Notes under the pieces: generated by a model
What the model was told of the DNA's origin: nothing
The model's input: the letters and a program-made list of their open reading frames with translations, nothing else
Database searches by the model: none
Translations under genes and position numbers: made by a program
Part shown: piece by piece, positions 55,661 to 64,000 of the stretch
Layout: every line of letters begins with the position of its first letter
How positions within the stretch are numbered: the first letter of the stretch is position 1
DNA from: Fragilaria radians
Lineage: Eukaryota; Bacillariophyta; Fragilariophyceae; Fragilariales; Fragilariaceae
DNA: 64,000 nucleotides
Direction: 5' to 3'
NCBI GenBank assembly: GCA_900642245.1
Contig: CAAAJI010000001.1
Location: 424,603 to 488,602, forward strand

Positions 55661-56942
55661 ATAATTCTTGTTGCTGGGTGGTGTTCCTAGTTGTGAAACG
55701 CGTAAATGGAGGAATAACCGATTCACGATATCATGTTCACAATTAGCGTTTACTTATTCAATAATCAAACTAAATTAAAATTGCGAAAATGTTTCCGCTG
55801 TATAGAATTAACTCCAACACCATCATAGCAAAGATTCTCTTTCCAAGCTAATTACTTATTTATCTAAAGGAAAATGATAGACAGGTCACCCAAAAAGAAA
55901 TATTGCTTTAAGACAAGGCAGTGACAGCAAATTTGTTGTTGTTCCTCAATACATTATGATACTACAAAGTGGCAGAAAACCATTCTGATCCATACTTTCT
56001 TTCTTGATAACTTCCAAGGTCATATCTCTTCAAAGCCTTTTCATAACTATCATAATGATCAGCCAAGAGTACAGCAATGTCAAAAAAGACTGCAGCCGAT
56101 AGTAATTTCCTGATGAACGGAGATAGCCTATTCTTGAAAGTGATTGCTCGAAACTAGCCCGTTAAGCGTCATGGAAATTTGTAGACTTGCATCCATTTTT
56201 ACTCTTCCGTAAATTGACTAGGATAAACATCAATTGTGATTTATTCAAGCTTCTTTAAGCAATCAAATACGTTCCCTTTTGCTTCAAACTGTTTTACTAT
56301 TTCTTGCGACCAACCTATTTCGTCCTATTCACAATAAGATTTGTGCATCCCACACCACTCTCACATCCAAGGGACACACATTGCCTTGATTGTAACGCTT
56401 TATTTTGGTAGTCATTTACTCCTTGCTCCTCTTGTATCTCATGATGCAAGAATTAATTTTTGATCAATCCCTAAATTAAACATGATAATTTTGATACCTT
56501 GTTAACGGAAATTCGTAACCTAAAAGTCTTTTCCGGAAAAGCTCAAGCTTTCTTAATGGAAAGATGATGGTTGACAGAATCGATAATGCAGGCTCCTTAC
56601 TCTACTTCTGTATTACAGCAGAAAATAAGGGATGTTCATCCCGTGCAATGTCAATTGCAAAGAACGTGTCGTTGAATGATAGTTCTCATTTTCCAGAAAA
56701 TATTCAAGTGAATAATGCAGTAATTGCCTTGATGTATCAATGATGCTTCAATCGCAAGCAATATAAGGAATGTCCATTTTAATTATTTAGATTTAAGATA
56801 TGTAGACGGTTTCAAACAATAGTTAACATGGTTTCTCATAAAATTGAGTTTATTTCATTTTTAAACACTCTTCACCAACAATTTGAATTGAGATGCGTTC
56901 TTCAGGTATGGCGAATGTGTCAACATTAAAAAATGAGTTATT
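55661..56942. other. Intergenic between convergent genes, nothing recognised
   Basis: About 1.3 kb, AT-rich, between the Rab2 stop and the aldo/keto reductase stop. No coding signal on either strand. Confidence 0.4.
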
Positions 56943-58115
56943 TCAATCTTTGGGGGTTGGCATGTAAAAGAACTTTTTTGCTGCTTGATCATTCTTTAAC
57001 TCATTGATGATACTCATATCCTGGTCATCTAATTGAAAGGAATACACATTCAAATTTTCTTCCATATGTTTGGGGTTCCCTGTACCTGGGATGACTATGG
57101 AGTCACTTTGCATAGCCCAGCGCAACATAACTTGTTGTACTGTCTTTTTATGCTTGTTAGCAATATCCTGTAGAGCTTGAACAGTGGATGCTTGAGCCTT
57201 TTGCAATGTCCCACCGAGACTAGCATAGGCAGTGATGGCAATGTTATTATCCAAACAGTATTGACGAGTCTCCCAAATAAAATCCGGCGCCCAAGGATTG
57301 AATTGAAATTGATTGAGAGCAAGTGGTGCTACTGGTATCGAAGATGATTTAGATTGATCTATCAATTCTTGAATCTCACGCAAGTGCGGAACAGCAAAAT
57401 TGGACACACCAACATTCCGAATCAATCCTCGATGCTTTAATTCGCTTAATGCTCTGTAGGTACTAAGCCGACATTCCTTGGGTGATAGTTTTTCTCGATC
57501 GCAATCATTAGTCATTAAAGGGATTGACGCTACGGGAAAATGCATCAAGACCAGATCCAAGTATTCTAGTTTCAACTCCTCCAAATACTTTGTCACAGTA
57601 CTAAGTGTAGAGTTATATCCGTAATGGGTGGGGAATATTTTTGTTGTGACAAATATCTCCTCACGTGGGATACCTCTACGTGTCGTCGCTTCATGGATCG
57701 CATCTCCAATGGCAGCATGATTCAAATACAGGTGTGCGCCATCAATGTGTCGTCCGCCCAATAAAAGATACCACAATACAGTTCTGTAGACCAAAACATC
57801 GTCATAAGCCGATGAACGGCAACACATTCCAATACCCATTTGTGGAATCTGGTAACCCCCCGGCAAGGTCTTGAAGATTTCGTTGGATGGACGTACTCTA
57901 GGCATCATATCCTCTGGCACAGGAGGTGTGCCAGTCATATAACCATGACCGACAATTGTCGATGGCAACTGCCCAGCCCGAAGGGGGAAGAAGGTAGCAA
58001 AGACAACTCCCAATGGAAACTCCTGTTGGGACAACCATCCTAAACAAATAGCGAAGAAGATAACAAGGATCGGAACGATGCGAGTGCCAACAAAGCGAAG
58101 GAGAGCGTTGACCAT
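56943..58115 (-). CDS. Aldo/keto reductase with N-terminal membrane anchor
   Basis: Single exon, 390 residues. An NADPH-dependent oxidoreductase fold starts near residue 85. The catalytic tetrad is visible: Asp and Tyr in RHIDGAHLY, Lys in VTTKIF, His in LMHFP. NVGVSNFAVPHLREI and the C-terminal IPGTGNPKHMEENL (cofactor pocket) are standard. Before the barrel, residues 10-30 (GTRIVPILVIFFAICLGWL) form a hydrophobic segment, so the enzyme is probably signal-anchored or secreted rather than cytosolic; about 50 linker residues follow. The substrate is not predictable. Confidence 0.92.
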   Translation of the reverse strand: MVNALLRFVGTRIVPILVIFFAICLGWLSQQEFPLGVVFATFFPLRAGQLPSTIVGHGYMTGTPPVPEDMMPRVRPSNEIFKTLPGGYQIPQMGIGMCCRSSAYDDVLVYRTVLWYLLLGGRHIDGAHLYLNHAAIGDAIHEATTRRGIPREEIFVTTKIFPTHYGYNSTLSTVTKYLEELKLEYLDLVLMHFPVASIPLMTNDCDREKLSPKECRLSTYRALSELKHRGLIRNVGVSNFAVPHLREIQELIDQSKSSSIPVAPLALNQFQFNPWAPDFIWETRQYCLDNNIAITAYASLGGTLQKAQASTVQALQDIANKHKKTVQQVMLRWAMQSDSIVIPGTGNPKHMEENLNVYSFQLDDQDMSIINELKNDQAAKKFFYMPTPKD

Positions 58116-58859
58116 GATTGCACCCCAAATATTTTGTGCCCTTATTTGTCATAAAATCAACCAAAGGAATTCTTGGGAATACATTCCTGAAAAGAAATTC
58201 GAGGGAAGTGTTCGGGATTCAAAACGTGTATTCAGATTCACGCACTCCGTGGAGTTCATGTACAAACAATAAACACACAAAGAAGATACGTTCCAATGAC
58301 AGATGATTGTGACAATCCCAGCATCGTAGAAATTAAACTGCTTCTTCGGTTCTTTTTGCCAGCTGAAATCAACTGACTTCTACGATTGAATTGCCGCTCT
58401 TTTTGACAATTACGTGGAACATAAGTGTTGATAATAGAAAAGTAACTCACTTTATAATGCCGATAGTGTCATAAGCTAAACTTATCGCTTATCTTCCTTT
58501 TTTAGAAGTTTGCGTAACTCTCTTTGGATTAGGTCTTCTAACTTTGGAGGTACGATGATGGTTATCTTGATGCCTGAGTGTTGCCTATTTTGAGTTATTG
58601 GAAAGCCGTCTTTCTTATTCTTTTAAGGTATTCATGTCCGCCATAGTGTAAAATAGTTTGCAATATTCAATTAACTTCTTTTCTTTTCATCTTTTCTAAT
58701 CACAAGTCACATAGTTGAGTATGAAATTAGCTAGATCATGGATATCTAGTTAGGATAAGATTTAAGAAAATTCTTCTCTTTACTCTTACAAGGTTCAGTT
58801 GAGAGCCTCTATTTAATTTAAGTTTCATGTAAAGTAAGGTTAAAGTTTCAAAAAGAAAG
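58116..58859. other. Intergenic upstream of the aldo/keto reductase
   Basis: About 750 bases. No convincing coding signal; the short frames at 58078-58306 are largely antisense or AT-rich. The right part may belong to the relic at 58.9 kb. Confidence 0.4.
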
Positions 58860-59170
58860 TTGTAAACACTGTGATAGGAGAGTGCCCGCATTACAGCAAT
58901 AGTGAAGAGGCAATTCATCATATAATGGAGTGCCCAAAAAGGAAAATAGAATCAGAACAGGTGTTTCTGGAAGCTGGAAGCAACAAGAATCTGGAGGCTC
59001 CATAGCATTTATACAAATACTGATGGGACTATACACCACAATAATCAAAGCAAAAAATGTATTAGTGGGAGAGAGATTTACTGGTTGGTATAAAAAAATG
59101 AGGCGGATCTTTAGCAGCAAATCGATCAAGTACATTAGACAACAACTCGATGAGTGTCAGTGAATAAATC
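58860..59170 (+). mobile_element. Possible LINE-like retroelement relic (C-terminal zinc motif)
   Basis: On the plus strand from about 58866 the sequence reads GECPHYSNSEEAIHHIMECP, close to the CPxC...E...HxxxxCP zinc motif found after reverse-transcriptase domains in non-LTR-type elements, with the second Cys replaced by Tyr. In a shifted frame (58930-59163) GWYKKMRRIFSSKSIKYIRQ follows. No RT core is visible upstream. Tentative. Confidence 0.35.
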
Positions 59171-60007
59171 AGGATGTATCAGCTTTCCACACAAGTTTTG
59201 GATTTTCGAAAGAAGTATTTCAAGTGTTTACAGAAAAAAATCAAGATACAATCAACTTTCTCCTTTTTTTAATGTCATACATTCTAAAGGTGACGCCCAA
59301 GAGCACATCTTATTTGATGTATTTCATAAGATAAATGTTACATAGGTACATCTCGGCAGAAAATAAACTCAGCTCAATTTAAGTTAAATCATTTCATTGA
59401 TTCATATAGGAAGTGGTTTCATGCATTACCTTCGAAAAAATGTTTGATAAACGAAGGGTATAATCCATGTTTTTGAAAAGACTCAGAAACCTCAATTTGA
59501 TTCGTCAATTTGCAACTAAAATATTTAGCATTATTCTCCTTACAATAAGAGTCAGAACTAAAGGAGAGTAATACGTTGGTGAGATAATAATGCTCGCCGA
59601 AATGCTTGAAAACTACCCCTCTGCGAAAATGGAGATTATCCAAACGGTAGAGTTCGTTGCAAAGGCTAGATATACAGCTAATTACACACTCATTGTCTGT
59701 TCCTACGAAAACAAGTGTAACACTCAAGTTCAATTAATCGACTTATTCTTTCTAAGAAAAGAGTCACGATGCATCTTTGCATATGTAATCAACACTTCGG
59801 CCAAAACGACTTGGGACCCACCATTCGGAGGATAAACCAATGAAGTCCTAAGAAAATCAGAAAAATTTAAATTGCATACCTGTTAGTATTTTCAACACTG
59901 CTACTGCTACTCACTCGCAAGTATTCTAGTAATTACGAGTCATGTTTCGGTAATTGTCATCCTTCGAACAAGAATAAAGGTAACCGGAGGCTGGTGCGTC
60001 GGATTCC
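59171..60007. other. Intergenic with ambiguous open frames on both strands
   Basis: Two overlapping frames compete: plus 59590-59835, 81 residues from an ATG, ending SAKTTWDPPFGG; and minus 59419-59733, about 104 residues without an ATG, cysteine-rich. Neither has a family I recognise, and at most one can be real. The minus frame is preceded by an acceptor-like TTGTTTTCGTAG, so it could be a 3' exon. Confidence 0.4.
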
Positions 60008-60817
60008 ATGATAAACTTCGAAGAGTTGCAGTTGCGATTAAAGGCCCATGCCATAGAAGCAGCCAGAAGTATTCAGTATTTCGATAACATGGCTGCTAAT
60101 GATGAATATATTCACAGCTCAGATCTACTAACTCCCGAACTTCGAAGAAAAGATGAGCGGAAAAAATCTCCTTCCCGCCAAGCCAAGGAAATTTTGAATG
60201 AGACCAGTGTTTTCTCAGCAACGTTAAAGGACGACCATCACGACAATGCATCGAATTCTTCCAATGAAAGAGAATCAAATGGCAACGCTAAAGTTAAGAA
60301 TCCAAATCGTTTTGTGGATGCATTGAATGAACGTATTGCCAAGACTGTTGAGGGAAATGATCGAGTCCTATTTCAAGCAGTTGAATTGGAATCCCAAAGT
60401 TCGAAACCGATTGAAGTAAAGGAAAAGGCTTCTTGGAATATCTGGATGGCTGCTTCACCTGTCGTTTCAAACGTCTTATCCAAACTTAAGTCACCTATAA
60501 CTACGACGGAATGTACCAAGAGTGAAGAAAGAAAACCAATCATTGGACCTTTGTCAAGGAAACACGAGAAAGATAATGAAGCAGAGATCGAATCGGACGT
60601 CGACTGTGAACTGATCGTGACAAACTCTGCCTCTGTCTTAAATGATGATGATCTTGCTGCTCTGACTAGGATCCGTTTGTCTTCCAATCCATTATCCAAT
60701 GCATATCAAGCTATTATTCAAAACCCACAAATGGCGTTTATCGTTTTCACCCTTTTACTAGGTTCAGCCGTTTATTTTTACACGAGACATAAAGAGGAGA
60801 TCGATTCAATTACATAA
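60008..60817 (+). CDS. Tail-anchored protein of unknown function
   Basis: Single exon, 269 residues. Start at the first ATG (MINFEELQLRLKAHAIEAAR), an amphipathic helix candidate. The middle is charged and Ser/Asn-rich, probably disordered. A Trp-containing segment (KASWNIWMAASPVVSNVL, about 140-157) may be a second membrane-touching helix. The C-terminus has one hydrophobic segment (MAFIVFTLLLGSAVYFY) followed by a short charged tail (TRHKEEIDSIT), the arrangement of tail-anchored proteins of the ER, mitochondria or peroxisomes. I do not recognise a family. A SNARE is unlikely, as there is no heptad region with a central Gln or Arg before the anchor. Confidence 0.75.
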   Translation: MINFEELQLRLKAHAIEAARSIQYFDNMAANDEYIHSSDLLTPELRRKDERKKSPSRQAKEILNETSVFSATLKDDHHDNASNSSNERESNGNAKVKNPNRFVDALNERIAKTVEGNDRVLFQAVELESQSSKPIEVKEKASWNIWMAASPVVSNVLSKLKSPITTTECTKSEERKPIIGPLSRKHEKDNEAEIESDVDCELIVTNSASVLNDDDLAALTRIRLSSNPLSNAYQAIIQNPQMAFIVFTLLLGSAVYFYTRHKEEIDSIT

Positions 60818-61034
60818 CTCTTGGATGATATTGGATCTTATCAGTTGAATTATCATATTTGACTTATCCTTTCCAAAACAAATGCTTCTTCTCTAGACAT
60901 TATTGACCTTCCCGAAGATCTGTTTTCTTCATCAAACTCAACGATAATCGCTGATGAGATATTGATAGTTAAAGTACTTCCAAAACAATGAAAAAGCTTA
61001 CTTGACAATTAAGACTAAACATTCTCAATTGCAT

Positions 61035-64000
61035 TTAATTCTCTTCATCTACAAAGTCATCTTCCACTTCTATATCATCCGTAGCAAATGGTAATGGATC
61101 CTTCACTGGAAATCTATTCATGGCACGAGCTGCCTCGCGACATAAATTACGCAGTTCGGATGAGACACCGAGAGAAATGTAACGGGTTCCTGATGCATCC
61201 ATGTCAGATCCACGGACGGCATTGAAGGTGAGATTTCCAAATTGACGAAGTGCATCCAGAACCCGACCCAACATTCGAGCAAGGTCGCCTGGAGCAGTTC
61301 CAGAAAGCTCCAGAGCTTCAGCCCAAGAACAGCCATTGGCCCAGGCCGTAACTACATGGACGTTACTTAAATCCAAGTCACATCTAGTGTTCACATCTCC
61401 GGTTTCAAACACTCTTTGAACCTCCACCAATCGCTCGCAAACAGACAAACAAGATTGAATTGCTCTTTGTTGCGAATACGTCAATTTCTGGAATGTTTCT
61501 GCAACATTCGCTTGACCCCCACGTCGATATCCATCAGAAATTAAACAAGAAACATATCCCGCAAGCTCATGAGCACTCAGGGCTTTCAGTTGAGTCGCTA
61601 GAGTCATTGATTCTTGTTGAGAAAGTTGAATACTTTGTTGGTTCTCTTTGAGCTCATCTGATGGTAAATCAAGTGAAGTTGTTAGATCTTGCCTAAACTT
61701 GCTCAAATCCTCCTCTTCATCCCCAAGTGCTAGCAAAGTGCTGCGATTGTCATCAATCCTGGAAGACGCAGCAAGAACGTCGTGAGCCCCACCCATTGCC
61801 ACAAGGCACCATAAAGAGTTCTGGAAAGACAACATTCCAATATGCTCTCCAGCTGAAGTCAAAGTAAACGAGGCAGATTCAAGCTCATCATCGCTCAATC
61901 CTGGAGACCAATTAGATTTAAGACAGCCGTAACAAATCAATACCTTGGTTAGTGCTAACATATCTTGCCAAGTTGTATCCCTTTCAGCGGCGAAATCTTT
62001 CTCCGCCGAACGAACAAGCTCAGGATCGATGTCTTTTGTTGCTTTCTTCTTTTTCTTAAGTAAAAATATAGATTTTGCATATTCCGAAATAGTTTCAGCA
62101 GTAAGTGGATCTGATAGTTGTAATCGCGATAATGCATATTGCTTCAAATCATTCCCTAAAAATGACTTTTCCGAGGACATTAGTTGGTTGCCAACTTCTG
62201 CAATTATTGTAAAAGGATGATTAGATAGTTCCAGTTCTAACTCATTTACGCGTAAACGTTGGAGTTGTATGCCATTTAAGATTTGGATTCTTTCTTCTTC
62301 TTCAACTTCCAACGCTTCGCTTTCCATTGAAACATTATTTGAAACCATTCCTTCTAATTCATTTTCTAAACATTCCAAGGTGAACTTTTCGATCTCCACC
62401 TTCGCAGCTATGGCGATATACTCTTTAGACGCTCCCTTTAACACTTTTTTGTCTCGTAAAACTTCAGCATAGTCACTCATACGCTTATTTTGAAATGAAG
62501 ATATTTCTTTTTCTCCATATTCAGGAAGAGCGTCGGCAAGTAATAGCAAAAATTGCTCTTGTGCTCCAACTTGAAGTATCTCAATTATTGAATCGACTTT
62601 TTCATCATTCGCTAGCATGTTTAGCTTATTTTGAAATTCTCTCTTTTCCCACATCGCAAATGATTTTTCCACTAGTCTCCTTGCGACTTCCACCTTACCA
62701 TTGCCACGGGATATCAAATTTATGGCAAGCGAATAAGAAGGTGCAAATTGCGATGTAATAGGCTTTACTTCACTGATCAGAATCTGTGACGCATCCTCCT
62801 CGTTTTCGAAAGGCGTTGAGAGAATAACGCAAGTTCCAGCTGTATCCATACCACGACGCCCTGCCCTACCCGCCATTTGCAATAAATTAGATGTCTCCAG
62901 CAAGCTCATGGTGCTACCGTCACCTCGTTTTGCCAAAGAGCAAATACATGTAGTCCTCGCTGGCATGTTGATGCCTGCTGCTAAAGTTTCAGTCGCGAAG
63001 ACAACTTTCATTAGCTGTGCTCGATAGAGTGTTTCTACGAAGGCTTTATGCGCGGGTAGCATCCCAGCATGATGAGAACCGATTCCCAAAAGAAATTGCT
63101 CCATTTGTCCTTCTTCAAATGCAATCTCTTTATTTTCTGAGTTGAAAGACGAGACGCGGAAGGCCACCTCCTTAACTTCGCCAAAATTGAGAAGACCAGC
63201 GCTTGCGTAAAACTGCCAGTTGTCTGACTTTAAAGGCAAGGAATCATCAAACATGATGTCATTTTTAGAAAAGGTAAAATCTAGCATTGCTTCAAGAGAT
63301 TCATCATCAACATAGTTTCCTCCTCTACGGAAATTCCTACCTCGTTTGTCCTCGAGGCGATTTAAGGGTTTAGATGGCTGAATACGACCTGACTTTCTTC
63401 GTCGAAATTCAACTCCCTCATTGTATTCGTCGTCAACATCCTTATCATCGAAAATGTCAATTATGGGCCCCATAAATTGTTGTGAGATTTCTTGTGCGGC
63501 CATATCACAGCCAGCACGTGAAAAAATGAAAAGGATAGCTGGTAATCTATCAGTTTGACTTAATCGACGAACTAATGTACTCAACGAAGGGACTTCTTTC
63601 CTCATCTCTCGCTTTAGAAGTCGTTCTCGTTCTCTACGCTCCTCTTTCGCGCTGAGTCTATTCGATCCAGAAAAATCTCGTTTCCAGGGGCTTTGATCAC
63701 GGTAATTGTCGTATCCTGTTCGGAACTCCTCACTCTTCATTCTCTCTATCGCTTTATTTACTCTTGCTCGACGCTTTTGAGTTAGAGCTTTTAGAACAGG
63801 ATTGATCTGGAGCCCTTTGGGAATGAATTCTAATTCCATAGGGGATTTAATACTATGGTTTCCCTCCTTGCGATTTTTTGATTTGACAATGATTTCTGGA
63901 ATTCCGTCCCCTCGCAGCCCCAGCAGCCCCTTTGGGGCTCCGGGACCGGCATCAGGATCATGGAAAAGAGGATAAAGACCTGACTTGGTAGCGAAAAGGT
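61035..64000 (-). CDS. Ski2-like DExH RNA helicase, ISE2-like, N-terminal part outside window
   Basis: The frame is open to the right edge: 53 codons precede the Met at 63839 in phase (LYPLFHDPDAGPGAP, RGDGIPEIIVKSKN), so at least 987 residues are visible and the DEVH half lies beyond 64000. Visible are helicase domain 2: LPAILFIFSRAGCDMAAQEI, the Ski2 motif GSHHAGMLPAHK, motif V (VVFATETLAAGINMPAR, about 62955-63005) and motif VI (LQMAGRAGRRGMD, about 62850-62890). Then comes a long helical region and a C-terminal DSHCT-type domain (GYRRGGQANVAETFQKL, WANGCSWAEALELSG, PGDLARMLGRVLDALRQ). Among Ski2 relatives the HDPDAG-plus-PGDLARMLGRVLD pattern is nearest to the plastid ISE2 group in RNA processing; plastid targeting cannot be checked without the N-terminus. 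A charged insert (FRRRKSGRIQ...) splits the domain after IFSR. Confidence 0.92.
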   Translation of the reverse strand, partial: LFATKSGLYPLFHDPDAGPGAPKGLLGLRGDGIPEIIVKSKNRKEGNHSIKSPMELEFIPKGLQINPVLKALTQKRRARVNKAIERMKSEEFRTGYDNYRDQSPWKRDFSGSNRLSAKEERRERERLLKREMRKEVPSLSTLVRRLSQTDRLPAILFIFSRAGCDMAAQEISQQFMGPIIDIFDDKDVDDEYNEGVEFRRRKSGRIQPSKPLNRLEDKRGRNFRRGGNYVDDESLEAMLDFTFSKNDIMFDDSLPLKSDNWQFYASAGLLNFGEVKEVAFRVSSFNSENKEIAFEEGQMEQFLLGIGSHHAGMLPAHKAFVETLYRAQLMKVVFATETLAAGINMPARTTCICSLAKRGDGSTMSLLETSNLLQMAGRAGRRGMDTAGTCVILSTPFENEEDASQILISEVKPITSQFAPSYSLAINLISRGNGKVEVARRLVEKSFAMWEKREFQNKLNMLANDEKVDSIIEILQVGAQEQFLLLLADALPEYGEKEISSFQNKRMSDYAEVLRDKKVLKGASKEYIAIAAKVEIEKFTLECLENELEGMVSNNVSMESEALEVEEEERIQILNGIQLQRLRVNELELELSNHPFTIIAEVGNQLMSSEKSFLGNDLKQYALSRLQLSDPLTAETISEYAKSIFLLKKKKKATKDIDPELVRSAEKDFAAERDTTWQDMLALTKVLICYGCLKSNWSPGLSDDELESASFTLTSAGEHIGMLSFQNSLWCLVAMGGAHDVLAASSRIDDNRSTLLALGDEEEDLSKFRQDLTTSLDLPSDELKENQQSIQLSQQESMTLATQLKALSAHELAGYVSCLISDGYRRGGQANVAETFQKLTYSQQRAIQSCLSVCERLVEVQRVFETGDVNTRCDLDLSNVHVVTAWANGCSWAEALELSGTAPGDLARMLGRVLDALRQFGNLTFNAVRGSDMDASGTRYISLGVSSELRNLCREAARAMNRFPVKDPLPFATDDIEVEDDFVDEEN

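Overview
The window is nuclear DNA from a eukaryote, most likely a photosynthetic stramenopile and probably a diatom. It is AT-rich. Genes are compact and have no or few short GT-AG introns, about 55-94 bp in all but three introns of intact genes (the exceptions are 206, 87 and 66 bp). Long non-coding gaps hold decayed Ty1/copia and Ty3/gypsy elements. The photosynthetic signature is a nuclear sigma-70 factor with a signal-peptide-plus-transit leader, together with a Ski2-like helicase that most resembles the plastid ISE2 group. The species assignment is inference.

Layout. 1-4967: 3' part of a very large gene joining tandem 10-residue repeats, PDZ, RGS-like and DENN domains. 5630-9131: Ty1/copia element with matched 173-bp LTRs. 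9482-12117: decayed Ty3/gypsy element. 12438-13754: RING-type protein. 15150-18410: delta-type phosphoinositide phospholipase C. 18840-19560: second gypsy relic. 20671-21409: J-domain plus ubiquitin-like protein. 21557-23745: CCX/NCLX-type cation/calcium exchanger. 24966-26141: secreted Lys/Gly-rich and Asp/Ser-rich protein. 27957-29423: plastid sigma factor. 32336-32806: dual-specificity phosphatase, convergent with an ER-lumenal DnaJ (32842-34013). 35580-37418: DNA polymerase iota-like with a PCNA box. 38499-39557: UBE2J-like E2 with an N-terminal signal. 39846-40648: PXMP4-type peroxisomal membrane protein. 41181-42737: MFS transporter. 43100-46331: relics (copia, LRR gene, orphan exon). 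48634-50195: choline-transporter-like protein. 50930-51350: copia relic. 51866-52709: glutathione transferase. 54822-55660: Rab2. 56943-58115: membrane-anchored aldo/keto reductase. 58860-59170: possible LINE-like relic. 60008-60817: tail-anchored protein of unknown function. 61035 to the right edge: the helicase, open at its N-terminal side.

Splicing matters here. I rebuilt introns in ten genes (RGS/DENN, J-UBL, CCX, sigma factor, ERdj3, Pol iota, PXMP4, CTL, GST, Rab2). Each junction was chosen because it restores a conserved motif and keeps phase. Single open frames would misreport all of these.

Functionally the genes are mixed housekeeping, with no operon logic. Several act at the endomembrane system: DENN (Rab activation), Rab2, ERdj3, UBE2J and PLC. 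The most unusual proteins are the PDZ-RGS-DENN fusion, the J-domain/ubiquitin-like fusion, the secreted low-complexity protein and the E2 with both a signal peptide and a tail anchor. I saw no tRNA, rRNA or CRISPR features.
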